The translations under genes were made by a program, and so were the position numbers. The notes below the pieces were generated by a model. The model saw nothing but the letters and a program-made list of their open reading frames with translations. It did no database searches and was not told the DNA's origin. From Euphrasia confusa (taxonomy: Eukaryota; Streptophyta; Magnoliopsida; Lamiales; Orobanchaceae), in assembly GCA_954870475.1 (NCBI GenBank), contig OX940968.1, forward strand, positions 17,145,312 through 17,209,311: DNA of 64,000 nt. The letters are read 5' to 3'. Within the stretch, counting starts at the first letter, position 1. Every line of letters starts with the position of its first letter. This document shows, piece after piece, positions 1 to 11,889 of this stretch.

Positions 1-79
1 TAGTTGTCATGTTTGAGCATTTTCTGCCTGTCAAGCGTTTTTTTCCGATGGGATGATGAGTGATGTTTTTGAATGACAG

Positions 80-962
80 CATATTGTGTTGTGGCTATTG
101 AATCTGTCGGGAGACAACTTCCTATAGCATATCTTGAGCGAATTAAGGATGATTTCACCAAGAAATATGGTGGAGGAAAGGCTGCTACAGCTGTTGCCAA
201 CGGTCTTAATAAAGAATTTGGGTACTGTTTTTCACTTGAACCAATTTTTCATCTTTATTACGGCCTGGTTTGATTATTTTCTCAGTGGACAGTGATAATA
301 ACTTTGTTCGTCTGGTTCAACTATGAAAATCTTAGGCCGAAACTGAAGGAACAGATGCAGTACTGTGTGGATCATCCAGAAGAGATCAGTAAGCTTTCAA
401 AGGTGAAAGCTCAGGTTTCGGAAGTTAAGGGAGTCATGATGGAAAACATTGAAAAGGTCAATTACGTTTTGTTTACTTTTTGTATTAGTAATATATTCTA
501 AACCTTATTGATTATTTAAGTTTTGTAAATGGAGTTTGATTCAGCATCAAGCCTTTGTCTTCTCAGGTTCTCGACCGTGGAGAGAAAATCGAGCTTCTGG
601 TGGATAAAACTGAGAATCTTCATCATCAGGTATTTGCATATTCTATAGTCATGGAATATTATCTATTGAATAGATTCCTGAATGTGTAATCTTTTTTTAA
701 ACCTAGGTAGCAATTGTTTATCGTGATTCGTGACCTTTAATATCATTAGCTTATGTTTAATCTCTACATGTCTTGGAAAACTAAGAGTGATTGCTTATAC
801 ATGATTTTTTGTCAGGCACAAGATTTTAGGACACAAGGAACCAAAATAAGGAGAAAGATGTGGTTGCAGAATATGAAGATAAAGTTGATTGTTCTTGCTA
901 TTATCATTGCCTTGATCCTAATAATAGTTTTATCGGTCTGCGGTGGATTCAAATGCCATTAG
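80..962 (+). CDS. VAMP72-type R-SNARE (vesicle-associated membrane protein), 3' four coding exons
   Basis: R-SNAREs of this plant family sit on secretory and endosomal vesicles and pair with Q-SNAREs to drive membrane fusion. Coding exons read as 80-221, 336-456, 567-629 and 816-962; every intron is GT..AG and the phases agree, giving about 157 residues. The first exon gives the second half of a longin domain (YCVVAIESVGRQLPIAYLER, then KKYGGGKAATA). The R-SNARE helix follows (HPEEISKLSKVKAQVSEVKG, NIEKVLDRGEKIELLVDKTE), with the zero-layer arginine in VLDRGEK. The last exon encodes a basic linker (KIRRKMWLQNMKIK), a C-terminal membrane anchor rich in I/L/V and a short CGGFKCH tail. The family is about 220 residues long, so roughly the first 60 are upstream of the window. 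The exon at 80 starts in phase 2. No break is seen, so the gene looks functional; the exact paralogue (VAMP721-727) is not assigned. Confidence 0.93.
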
Positions 963-1516
963 CGTGCCTGTCTGAAAATGCTTGATGATTTGATTATTAT
1001 TTGTGTTTTTGTGATATTAATATTTTGTATAGTTTGTACTTTAAATATATACAATTACAAATTGACTGTGGCTATTAAGTTGACTGTGGATATTATTTTG
1101 ACTGTGGCTGTTAAGTTTCTATGTTTTTGTTTTTTAGTAGTTAGTTATGATTTAAAATTGGCATCCGTACAATTACAAATTGTTAACAGTGTTTATGTAT
1201 TTTACAAACATAGTACAATATAGAATGAGAAGAGAACAATATACACTAACAAGATGAAAGAATAGTGTAACTATCTGAAACTGATTTGCTTGCTCATTAC
1301 TATAAAACAGAACGTTCAAAATAACAAAGCTTTGCCCAGCACAAACTTAAGAAACCATAACAATCATCAGTTGCTAAAAGAACCCTAAACATGAAAATAA
1401 GCCACAATTTCATGAAATTTGTAAACCAACTTTTGTAGCATAAAAGCTCACAACTGAAGAAGAAGCCAAGGCAAAAACTTTTTTTTTCACAGAGCAAACA
1501 AATAACCAAGACCCGG
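963..1516. other. Convergent intergenic spacer with two 3' UTRs
   Basis: The VAMP72 and Alba stop codons face each other across about 550 bp. The sequence is AT-rich and must contain both 3' untranslated regions. A short internal repeat of the phrase ttgactgtgg occurs three times around 1062-1105. No further gene is visible. Confidence 0.6.
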
Positions 1517-3710
1517 CTAAGCTTGATTGCCACTGTCGCCACCCCCCCTTGGGGCCCCACGACCACTTCCCATTCTTCCACGGCCACTTCCAAATCCTCT
1601 GCCACCACCACCTCTGCTTCTTCCATATCCATCACCTGCAAATATATACATATAATATTTATTCATTTATCGCTTCACGAAACCCAAAGTAGCCCTAAAA
1701 GGTTTCTATTATATTCTTAGCGGTTTTGTAACAAAAGATTATCCCATAAAAGATCAGGATTGCACAAGTTTGTAATCCAACTGATAGTTGCTGCCAAAAC
1801 CTGTGGGAATCGTTGTCTACTTGACAAATTAAACAAGTTTTTAAATAAATAAAAATGAACATATGAAAAGACAGTTAAAATAAATAAGGTATACTAACCT
1901 CGATAGCCCCAACCCCCACGCGTGTTGCCACCTCTGCCCCTGTTAGGATATCCGCCGCCATTTCCACCGGAATATCCATCATTCCGGTCACCATAATACC
2001 CACCGTTCCGTTCACCATAATACCCACCGTTCCGTTCACCATAATATCCACCGTTCTGATCTCCATAATAACCACCGTTCCCACCACCTGAATAACCACC
2101 ATTCCCACCACCTGAATACCCACTGTTCCGGCCACCTGAATACCCACCATTCTGGCCACCTGAGTACCTACCGTTCTGGCCACCTGAATACCCACCATTT
2201 CGGCCACCAAAATACCCACCATTGCGATCACCATAATAACCACCATTGCTGCCACCTGAATACCCACCATTCCCACCACCTGAATACCCACCATTTTCTG
2301 AAAAATATGATCCACGCAGTAAAAATCAACGTAAAGGAAAAAGAAAACATATCCATATCCACATGAGAAAGCATAAATCATCGTATAGTGCTCAAGATTC
2401 GCATGAAATTACCTATGTAGTTAGAATTTCCACCTCTGTTCCAACCTTGACCTCTCCCTCTGCCACGGCCTCTCCCTCGTCCATATGAATCTAAAATCAA
2501 GGAGGCAAGAAATCAAGGAAATGATGATAAAAAGGGACTTATCAACATTATCGGGTAATTCTCTTTACCTCCATTGCCAGCATTGTACACTCCACGTGCT
2601 TGTCTAGGAGGTTGATTTTGTTGTGGCTGATAGTTATTGTATTGCTGTTTACTTTCATCCACATTAGACGGAGATTGATACCTACATCAATCAATAAACA
2701 CTCATTCCAGATCAAAAATGGAAATTTCTAACACGTCTTAATTTAAAAATAACTACAAAAGGCTGAGAAAATTTAATGAAGCAGAAAAATACCCAGGCGA
2801 GTTCTTGTTAAGCTCTTCAGCGGACAGTGTGATTGAAATCATTGAGACATGGCGGGTTTGCTCTACCCTGTACACGACATCAAAAAGTCCATATTAGAGA
2901 TTCAAATTCACAATCATGAAAAATATATCGACAAAAAATAAAGTTAGAGAGAAAGAAAAATAGAGTTCGAGAATTACGTCTGAAGGCCTTCTTCAATGGG
3001 TTCAAATGTGTCTGTTATACTCACTGAGCTGATGGCAGTTTCCTGATGGAGTCGAGGAACTCTTCTCTAATTTCCAAACAGAAGTACAAAATCCTTTAAT
3101 ATCATGGTATATAAAAGGTGGGGAAATGAGGAATATGAGAGGTTGAAAATTAATAAAAACCTTAATGAATTCTGCAATCGCCACTGTCTTGCTTATGGCT
3201 TGACCCATTGCTTTTAAGACAATCTCGTTTACTTTTCTCTCCTGAAAAAGAATCAAAACATAAGTAACATAATGTGCATTACAAGGCAGCTTCAGCTGAC
3301 AAATATGTATCGAAAAAAATCTCGAGAATTGACGAAGATCTTTGCAGCAAAACTCGTCCTTTTAATCAAGAACTAGAGGCACACAAAAAAATGACAATCG
3401 ACTCAAAGTGACATTAAAATGAAAATAAAAAACCAGAAAATCCATAATAGTAACTCTAATTTCAAAATTAGGGCAATGGAAAAAACACGAAATAATGAAC
3501 AGAGACAAATACGTTAAAATTACGAAAAAATATCAAATACGATCACACATTATGATAATTATTTATGTAAAAAATAAAATAAAATACCTGTAGAAGGGTT
3601 GTTGCGTAACTGATGTAGTTGCGGACGAGACCCTGCGAAGTGATACGGATCTCATTCTCATTTACCGGCGTTTCAGGCTTCGGCTTCTGCACTTTCTGAT
3701 ATCTATCCAT
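1517..3710 (-). CDS. Alba-domain DNA/RNA-binding protein with RGG/GGY-rich tail
   Basis: Alba proteins bind nucleic acid; the long plant type has an Alba core plus an RGG tail and is linked to RNA metabolism and RNA granules. Eight coding exons on the minus strand: 3588-3710, 3161-3241, 2978-3066, 2793-2867, 2569-2681, 2413-2490, 1899-2297 and 1517-1635. All introns are GT..AG and the phases join to 358 codons plus stop. The start at 3710 gives MDRYQKVQKPKPETPVNENE. The Alba core covers about residues 15-115 (RITSQGLVRNYISYATTLLQ, VLKAMGQAISKTVAIAEFIK, SSVSITDTFEPIEEG). Then come a Q/N-rich linker (about 125-155), an RG stretch (YGRGRGRGRGRG), about 130 residues of GGYSGG/GGYYGD repeats and a final SGRGRMGSGRG segment ending GGGDSGNQA. 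The gene is intact. Tail length is repeat-driven and so likely to vary between alleles. Confidence 0.94.
1905..2297 (-). repeat. In-exon GGY(S/Y)G(G/D) coding repeat array of the Alba gene
   Basis: A single 399-bp exon encodes about 15 imperfect units of 8-9 residues of the type NGGYSGG(G/R/Q/S) and NGGYYG(D/E)R. Units differ by few bases, as expected for expansion by slippage or unequal exchange. The composition (G, Y, N, R) is that of a low-complexity RNA-binding tail. Confidence 0.9.
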
Positions 3711-3804
3711 CGTTTTTCTTTTGGTTGTTGCTGCTTTCCTCTAGCGGAAATAGAAACCCTAAAAACCCTAGAGTGAGAAATAGAAAGAGTCGCGTTTTAT
3801 ATAA
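3711..3804 (-). promoter_or_regulatory. Alba gene core promoter and leader: TATA box and two telo-box motifs
   Basis: On the minus strand a TATATAAAA box lies at 3795-3803, about 90 bp upstream of the start codon. Between it and the ATG are two AAACCCTA telo-boxes in plus-strand reading (3754-3761, 3763-3770). Telo-boxes near the transcription start are common in plant genes for ribosomal and RNA-handling proteins, which suits an Alba gene. The transcription start itself is inferred. Confidence 0.6.
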
Positions 3805-4044
3805 CTAGAAAGTTTTTAGGGAAATCGAAAATCAGAAAGGCGAAACGTTCTGATCCCTTTGGATGTTATTTGGGCTTCTAATCCCAAATATCACGGTATG
3901 TGGGCTTCTATTGGAACCCAATAAAAACATATGGGTTGTATACTTTTAGTTATGAAAAGAAAATTTCAAGCAACTGGAGTCTCCAGCTATTCACTGATCT
4001 GAAATAAAATTCTGGTTGGATAAGCTTATTTAAAATAATTTATA

Positions 4045-4780
4045 AATGTTATAACAACCTGAATTTTAAAAAAAAAATAAAATTAGTTAATTAAAATAGC
4101 AATTTGTCCACGGTGTTAGTCGAGATTAATATTTTAATTGAGTTTCAACATTTTATTAATTGAACTTGAGCATTATTATAAATTGAGCTTCTTTCTTAAC
4201 TGATGTTAGAACACGACTCGGGCTGTCCTCACTAAAATCGGCAATAAAAGAGAAGTTGGATATTATATCTATCTGCATGCGTATTTAATAAACGCAACCC
4301 TTCTTCAAACTATATTCTACTCCAAAATTAGTAAAGTACAAACATCTCTCTTCTTTGGGAATCATTTTTTTGACACCAAAATCCCTAACATGGTTAATGT
4401 ATTTTATTTGAGTTTGTTGTCTCCCAAATACCGAATCTTTTGATTTTTCTCAAATTCCAATATGTAATATCATAAGAATGGTATGACTTTAATCATTTTC
4501 TTTTTCTATTCTAGAAAAAACCTGACGACCTTAATATCAACCAATGGGTTGGAATAGTATTAAATTTAAGACAATTGGCTGAACTTGTATTTTATGAGCT
4601 AATCAAATTAAATATTATTGCGCTTTAACATTAAATAAATGGAGCTAAGTTTTGAGTACGAAACTTTTATAAGGTGAGTAGAATGTAATAACCCAAATTT
4701 TTAGAATAAAAATTAAGTAATTGAAATATCTCGTTTGTACACGTGTTAATTGTATTTCAGTATTTTATGAGTTGGACTTT
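4045..4780 (+). repeat. Two diverged copies of an LTR-start-like segment
   Basis: Segments starting near 4047 (ataacaacctgaatttt) and 4684 (tgtaataacccaaattttt) run in parallel for about 100 bp, sharing a TTTGT(C/A)CACG(G/T)TGTTA core and a following TTTCA(A/G)..ATTTTAT stretch. TGTAACAACCC-like starts are typical of plant LTRs, and element B in this window starts the same way. I infer eroded LTR fragments; no partner LTR or internal region is seen. Confidence 0.4.
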
Positions 4781-5125
4781 TAATTAAACATAAACAATAA
4801 AAATGTAATTAATAGTTAGTGGGCTAAACTTATATTTTTATGGGCTAGTCAAATTGTACTGGGCTCAATTAAAACATAACATTTAAATAAAAGAGAATTT
4901 TAGAGAAAAAATACATTAGACATTGATATTATAATAAAATACTAAAGTTTGGAATAATTATAAGTAATGTATATTACATTAGTATTTACTCCAATTTAAG
5001 TGACTTTAAAAACTAATAATTATAATTGAAGTATTTTTTTGAAATTTAAAATGTCTTAAATAGCCTTTATGTATTGAAAATTATGTCTAATTTAATATAC
5101 AATAAAATCTTTTAGAATCTCATCT

Positions 5126-5180
5126 ATTTTGTACAATATACTAAAAATATTTATTTTGTACAATATACTAAAAATATTTC
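5126..5180 (+). repeat. 27-bp tandem duplication
   Basis: The unit attttgtacaatatacta plus aaaaatatt occurs twice head to tail with almost no difference, so the duplication is recent. Confidence 0.75.
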
Positions 5181-5222
5181 GTAAAAATAGCCTTTTTGAA
5201 TTTCTGATTTATTCTGTGCATA

Positions 5223-5543
5223 GTGCTAGTGCGTGAAACATATTTCCACCTCTACTGCGGCATTTTACCAGGGGGTTTTGCTTCTTCCAAAATCAAACTC
5301 TTGCCCTTTGCTTTTTTGCACCGGCAGCAACGAAAGAAAAAACAAGAACCGTCGTCCTCCCTCCACCCCTTCCACACCCTAGCCGCTGAGAGCATCGCTG
5401 CTGGAGGGAGTCTCCTCAAACCAGCTCGCCGGCAGCTCACCCGACATTTCCGATGGAGGTGACCGCGGTCAGACGGACGATTAATGTGATGGAGCCCGAC
5501 AGTTTTGTTGCTAAGTGTCTTGCTTTGTTTAGTTTGTTCATGA
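5223..5543 (+). other. Possible 5' end of an unidentified transcription unit
   Basis: This segment is clearly richer in GC and pyrimidines than its AT-rich surroundings. It looks like a plant 5' leader, with CT-rich tracts and a CACCCTAGCCGC phrase. An ATG at 5453 is followed by 31 codons (MEVTAVRRTINVMEPDSFVA...). No second exon or known domain could be followed downstream. It may be a gene remnant or a non-coding leader. Confidence 0.25.
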
Positions 5544-7090
5544 ACTAGCATATTTATATTTTTTCAACCGAGGTTGATTAAAAATAGTTGTTTGTATGTT
5601 GAAACAATTACATGAACTTTTGTCTTTTGAATATTATTATTGTCAACTTGCTCTTCCATCATAGTACTGGATTTTGATTAGAATGATTTATAATTCAGGT
5701 ATAACATGTTCACCTTTTGGCAGTAGTCATTTTCATTGTAATCCATCTTATTTCCTAGGCTCGATTTTTGTGTTCAGAAACTTGCGTTGTTAATAGACAC
5801 TGCGGAGGATGTCTTGCTTTGTAGGCCTAAAGGACTCGAGCACGATATGCATGCTGCGTAAAATGGTTTAAAAATTAAAGGACCTCGGGTTGTTCTCCCA
5901 AATTGGTCGGACGGTGGCGCACGTAATGGGCTTTGGCCCATTCGATCCAAGTGTGAATGCTATCACACTTGCGGAAATCGTCCCCAGCTTCCCAGCAAAT
6001 ATAATCAACACCAATTGATTAATATTCTTCGACTGCGTACTCCCTACTCGTTCTTTAGTTCGATTGGATTCGAGTCAATATTCAACACATTGCAACAAAC
6101 CTGGCGGCCATAACATGAGAACGTGTAAAGCAGTAATTTAGTTTTGTTCATTTGCCACGTTGGGCGATCAGTCCATTGTCTGTCATTTTCGTTTTGTTTA
6201 CTTTTTCATGAAACATCTATTTCCATGTCTTTTCAACCTAGGTTGAAAAAGAACTAGCATTTGCATTTCGAATAAATGATTTAATCTTTGGGACTTCTGG
6301 AGTTGATATGATAGTTATTACTGTTTTAAATTCTTTATTACTGAAGGCTGCAAACTGTTGTGTTCAGAGGTAAGAGCATTTTTATATTTAAAGGAGGGAG
6401 ATAATATCAGGGTACTAATGTCATTGTGTTGGAAGTACTTTACGTACTTTGTGGTGTTCCCCAATGTGTATTTTGTTTGTGTTTGGAACCTTGACACAAT
6501 CACCAAGACTTATAACATGTGCTCCGTGAACTTCACTCATGCTAAATACAAAAACTATGATTGTAGCATACCAACTTAACTCAAACATGATAATACAAGG
6601 TTTTATTTGTAAGATATGAGCACATTGGTTTTATTTCTATCAAGAGAAAATTTTAAATCAAATTGTCGTCCACCAGTTGAGGTATGTAAGTTGTAAAGTT
6701 GTCCACCAGTTGAAGTATGTAAGTTGTAAATTCTGTAACATACACTACTGACTATGACTTCTGCCGAAATGACTTTCACAAATGTACATCATAGCCAACA
6801 CTTTAGAATTAACTACATGTATTAGCAAAACTTAACATGAATAAAACTGTCAACAAATTTGTAACTTGTCAAAATCAATAAGATTCTTTCAAACATATTC
6901 ATTACACTGGGATATGCAAATAAAAAAAAAAATTGGAAAAATCGATGTCTAGATAGCTGGAGCTATGACGACATCACGCCCAAAAGTTGTAAGCGCGTAA
7001 GCGCTCTTTAAAAAGATCCATATAGTAAAAGGAAACACAAAGCAAACCCAATGTGAAATACTAAGTGAATAGGAACTGAATTCACTGAAA
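5544..7090. other. Intergenic region without a supportable gene
   Basis: AT-rich. It holds a perfect inverted repeat at 5948-5971 (CAAGTGTGA / TCACACTTG, 6-base loop), an imperfect AATGGGC/GGCCCATT pair near 5924-5942 and a 32-bp tandem duplication at about 6663-6731. GGCCCA motifs are common in plant promoters, but no gene start could be tied to them. Confidence 0.5.
6663..6731 (+). repeat. 32-bp tandem duplication
   Basis: The unit with gtccaccagttgaggtatgt and the following aagttgtaaa is repeated once with two substitutions. Confidence 0.65.
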
Positions 7091-7501
7091 CTACATAGGG
7101 ACTCTCCAACTATCGTCCTTCGATGCAAATCTCTTTACCAGGTTTACTCTGAACTTCGTTGCTTCAGCTTGGGGTGCTTCTGTGAACATCGAATTTGTCC
7201 CTTACACTATTTTCCAGCATCCATTCCGACTGAAAATCTACGACTCGCATCCAGAGATTAATGATTGTAACCTTCATTTCATGGAAAACCACAAGAAACA
7301 TGTTATGGAAAACAATGAGAGGCATTATCATTAATAATAGTTTTAAAAGTCATTTAACACCGATATATGTGAAAGTTATTTGCAGTTTACCATTTTTTGA
7401 GCATCCTTGAACGATTTTTCCGTGCCAATTCTACTACCAGGCATAGAATCCATGTGCAAAAATTTGTCATTTGTTGGTGAAAATATCATCAGTGTGAAGT
7501 G
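7091..7501 (-). pseudogene. Peptidase C48 (Ulp1-like) gene: 3' part of a split exon plus the terminal exon
   Basis: C48 enzymes cleave SUMO or related modifiers using a His-Asp-Cys triad. Minus-strand codons at 7391-7501 give HFTLMIFSPTNDKFLHMDSM and following residues, matching the His (H-W/F-T-L) and Asp (H-x-D-S) region, and end at a GT donor (7389-7390). The next exon starts at 7271 after an AG. It reads VTIINLWMRVVDF and on to a stop at 7164, while another frame gives a family-like C-terminal helix (EATKFRVNLVKRF) ending at TAG 7091-7093. I could not find the D-C-G catalytic cysteine without a frame change, so the end is probably mutated. The exon continues across element A at 16468-16577. 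Confidence 0.55.
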
Positions 7502-7506
7502 GTAAC
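7502..7506. other. Target-site duplication GTAAC, left of element A
   Basis: GTAAC precedes the TG of the left LTR; the same five bases follow the CA of the right LTR at 16468-16472. The pair proves the element borders. Confidence 0.95.
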
Positions 7507-9421
7507 TGTTGAAAATCGATATCCCGGGCTATTAAAATTTATGCGGAACCGATAGCCCGACCGAAATCCTTCATCGCCGGAGATTGGATTCCCGACTCAT
7601 CCGCAGGAGTCCGACCTTTGGAGACTACGCGCCCGAAGACACGCAGCCCGCCCCCAGCCGATTTTCTCCCGCGAGCCGAATCCATGAACGCGAACCATCT
7701 CATGTCGACGGAGCTCGACTTGAGCATCACCGCCGCGGGATGAAACCCCGCGGCTAGAAAACCCTAGCCGAGCCCCCCGCCGCGAGGGGGCTCGCGATCG
7801 CACGCCGCGATCGCCGGGGCTGCCCAGCAGCCCCCGGTGGTGAGTCCGGCGACTCACCACCGCCGCCGGAGGAGGGCGGTCAGCCTCCAGCTGACCTGCC
7901 GCGGCCCAGCCGCGGCTTCCCCTCACGATCGACCTCACGGTCGATCGATCGCCCCGGCTTCCAGCCGGGGTCCTCCCGTGCGCGCACCTGACCGGCGAGG
8001 GTGGCCGGGATCCGGCGTGGCACCAGCCCACGCCATCCCGGCGGTCGATCAAGGATCGACCGTGTGCCCCGGCGTCCAGCCGGGGCTTCCCCCTCCGTCG
8101 CGTGCATGCCGCGATCGAACCCTAGGGTTCGATCGCCCCCTCGGATCCAAGCCGAGGGTTCTCTCGATCTTCGCCGGGGATCTCGAATCCCCGTCCCCGA
8201 AGTTCGTACGTTTATCCGGATCGTGTGTTCATGTATATACTACAATTAATTCACACAAAATCATAAAAGAGGGTTTATGATTTTACCTTAGATTCGTTGT
8301 ACGGAGAAACGAAATCAAACACGTTGATGACCTTGCGATCTTCCCACGTATTCCTTGCACCTCGTCCGAACGTCGTGTGGGCGACGATCTATCGAACACC
8401 TTATGGATCTTCCTCACTCTCCAAGACTTTTTAGTTGGCGTAACTTAGGTTCTCTTAGTTATGAAAAGTGAAGACCATGTAGTGCTTATATAGGCTACGT
8501 AGGGGATCAAAAGGAGAATAAATATTGGGCTTCCAATATTGAAAATTAAATTGGGTCCAACCCAAATCCATTAATTCTTATCAATATTAATTTTATTTAT
8601 TTTCCACTATATAAATAAAATTGCACTCCCAATATTATTCCATATTATATCAAATAATATTTCTCCAGCTTAGTATTATTTATTCCGTGTATTTAAGATT
8701 TAAATATCCATGAATAAATTTATTTATTGCTCAATAAATATTATTCATTTCTTATATCCGAGAATAGTACCGTTCAACTTTAATTATTATGCGGATTAAA
8801 TCCACCTGCAGGGTTTACATAATAATTCCTTATGAACTCATCTCGGGGATATTATCAACCCTTCCGGGATACACTGCCCCTTCAAGAATTCACGGCATGC
8901 CATATATAAAATATAGTGACCCAACTTAACCGGTAATTAACCTAATAATTAAATCGGTTAATTCCTTTGGTAAATCAAAGTCACTTATATTAAATATACA
9001 CACCCGCAATTGTTTCAGGGATTAAGAATAAAATACTCCGAGTCTCAAATCAATTATCGCCGAGCAATCCTAATTGATGAGTCTCAATCGATCCGCTCAA
9101 TACACCAAGTGTACAAGTGTGATAAAATAATTAAGATAAATTATTTTCTCTCTCACACAACGACTATACCGATGGATTGGTCCGTGTCCATCTAGGTCGT
9201 GAGCAACTGTTCGATTAAATACGAGTAACCGATAGTATGATCTTCTGTGTGCCCATGCAACACCATACTAACTACAACGTATAAAATCCAGGACTATGAT
9301 TTGCATATATTAATTAATAATAATTAATTGCAAATAATTGTTTATTAATTAAATAGGTTAAATGCCATGACAGGGAGTTTACCGGTACTTAAATCTAGAC
9401 ATTAAGTACACAACTCCAACA
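7507..9421 (-). repeat. Element A 3' LTR
   Basis: The LTR contains a TATATAA box in sense (plus 8486-8492) and, downstream of it in sense, the GC-rich hairpin array at about 7560-8215. AT-rich U3 occupies about 8500-9421. Confidence 0.93.
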
Positions 9422-11889
9422 ATCTCCCACTTGTACTAAGGTCTAGTCATTTCCTCCAAACTCCCGACTCCCATACTCATCACGTGCTTAAGTTATACTT
9501 CCCAGAAGTATTATGTGAGTGAGCAATCTAGGTTGCCGATCTGAAGTTATCTTGGTGACTACTGCGTCGTCTCCCTGACGATGATTCGTATCAGGTGGTA
9601 CTGGCTCTATGTGTTATCATCACCTTTTGAACTTATGACTTCTTCCAGTTCTCCATGCACCGCTATATATATAGCCTTTGGTGAACCAAGAATCATATCC
9701 AAGTTCAGAGGTCATCCCGGAACCTAACCAAAACTTCCGCTGCCTCTGAGGCTGCCATTCGGTTTATGATAGAGTCCGAGAAGCTTCACGCTTATCACTC
9801 TTTCATCCTTAGGTTCCACCTCTTCTAAAAGTGAACACATAGCCTGATATCGACTTACACTGGTCCTTCTCTGATTTTTGGATCTGAGAAACTGTAATCT
9901 AAGAAGATTTCGTTTTGCTAATAATCCAGTACTTCCAAGTACTCTTACAGCATTCGAATATCTCTTATCCAGATTACTTTGATATCCTCCCACTATGCTA
10001 ACCGCATAGTTGATATCAGGTTCTTGTTTTATAACACCGCATTCACAAAGCCCCTTTACACTCGAAGTGTAAGAATCTGCTTTGTTTATATCTATCTCCT
10101 TCATGTGCTCAAGACACATACCTTAGATAGATGCATTCTGTTCTCGAAAGGCAATAACCTTTCTCAGAATTGTGCATGTTTAAAACAAACCATAATCGTA
10201 TAAGATATCTAAAGAGAAGTGCAAGTGTTCTTATCTAGAGATCGAAAGATTTCTAAGAACATGATACAATTTCATCTTAATCTTATATCTCGATTTATTT
10301 AGACAACCTCTATTTTATGTCTGACAACGCTTTTACATTGTTGCCAATGATGAAGTGTTATCTACACAAAAATTCCGAGAAACACCACTTTGTTTCCATT
10401 ACGTCTCCAATACACCAATCTTGTCTATGCTTCTTGATGAATCCATAAAATGGACTACCTCATCAATTTGCAAGTTCCACAAGTTTCAGCTTTAAACTTG
10501 TACCTCTAAATGATCTTTCCCCTTTAACAATAATAATTATTGCTATCCAAGTAGGCACATTTAGTTTAGTACTGCCTCCTATGCAGAACTAGGGATCGAT
10601 TTCATGTCTACTAGATCCAGAGTTAAAACTCCTCCAGTCTTGTGAACATCTCTGGTCGCTTAACAACCTCCCACTGCAATGGCGTTCCGGTGTATAACAG
10701 TAATAACATTAGGTGCAGTTAGTGGTATGCTACTCGGTTAGGCTGGTTCTCAGCCTTCTCTTTCCTCATTATAAGGTACCTTGTCCGTTAGGGCATTGTA
10801 GTTCATCTAATAGTCTTCCTCTAAGAACCGGGCGAAGACACCCTTCTGGTTCGTAGTACTATTGAACATACAATTACTTGTTCTTCTAGGATATTCTACA
10901 ATTACATCGAATGTGTCATTGTATCCAGGAATATCCACAGAACATAGGTTGTTCCGAATAAACTTGTCCTCTTACTATTAGAATTCCATTTCTTATTCCT
11001 GACACACCATGTCTACACATCAGTGTATGGTGCAGTCGTTTGAGACTTATTCTCTTTGATTTATGCTATGTGTTTTTTTTTAGATAAGTGACAGCCTCCG
11101 CGAACGAGTCGCAGGCTTCTAATGGATATACTTTGAAGGTTCCCCATAATGGCTTTGTGTTGAAAACACTCCGCTTTTATGGCACATCAAGTATTCTAAT
11201 CCATCTTCGAGTATTCTTTAAAGAACGACTCGTACTTCTCTAATTACACATATGTCTGCATATATCATCTTTGATCATTCTTAATACTTGTCCGAATTCC
11301 ATCCTTTATCCAGAAAGGTTGACTTAGTTGTATCATCTTTCAAGATCGATTCTTAGGTCGGGAGGTCCATTCCTCCAACTATAATTGATCGAATCAATTT
11401 CGACCTTTTGAATCCCTTTTGAATAGATACTACCAAGTTAAAGAATTCACAAGTATAATGATTGATAAAGAAATACATCTAATAAGTAAAACAAGTTCAT
11501 ATATAACGGTTTGTTGCATCGTGGTAGACTAAGGATTCATCATTCATATATTGCTATCTAATGTACCAGAATAGATATCGCCATTATTTCTTATCCAAAC
11601 CATCAGATGATTAAAGAAATAAAATATCCATTAATAATAGAAATCCAGAACAAAAGTTCTTTCTAAATGAAAGGTACAAAGCAATAAACTTTAAATGAAA
11701 TCCTATAACTATCAAAAGATAAACGTCTTCCACTGCAACCGTTGCTTCCTTAACAGCTCTGCCCATGAGGACTCGAACTTTTCTTATCTAAGTCGCCGGG
11801 TTTTCTGGAACCCCTGCATTTAGAATGCACATACCGTCAGTGGTTCCATATCTACACACCAGAATTCTGGTAGATAATACCGCTGACTA
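9422..11889 (-). pseudogene. Element A decayed pol region (integrase and RNase H remnants)
   Basis: Sense reading still shows Copia pol phrases among stops and frameshifts. The clearest is an open stretch at 9724-10119 with PDINYAVSIVGGYQSN, equivalent to the RPDICYAVGxVSRYQSNP block of Copia RNase H, followed by a decayed KSTSGYVF block. The region is about 2.5 kb against about 4 kb for a complete Copia pol, so much of the reverse transcriptase is missing. The same decay is seen in D, G and H. Confidence 0.8.

Larger units (their letters stand above)
3805..5222. other. AT-rich intergenic region with old repeat debris
   Basis: No gene is visible. It contains two diverged related segments (listed separately), a short tandem repeat and otherwise low-complexity AT-rich sequence. 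Confidence 0.6.

Noticed and set aside
1523..1720. Plus-strand Ser/Thr-rich frame and other shadow frames at 1875-2488 and 3002-3256
   Set aside because: Antisense or wrong-frame readings of the Alba exons, whose splice sites and domain are clear.
5252..5551. Minus-strand 99-codon frame at the GC-richer segment
   Set aside because: No domain, composition of an antisense leader, no splice context.
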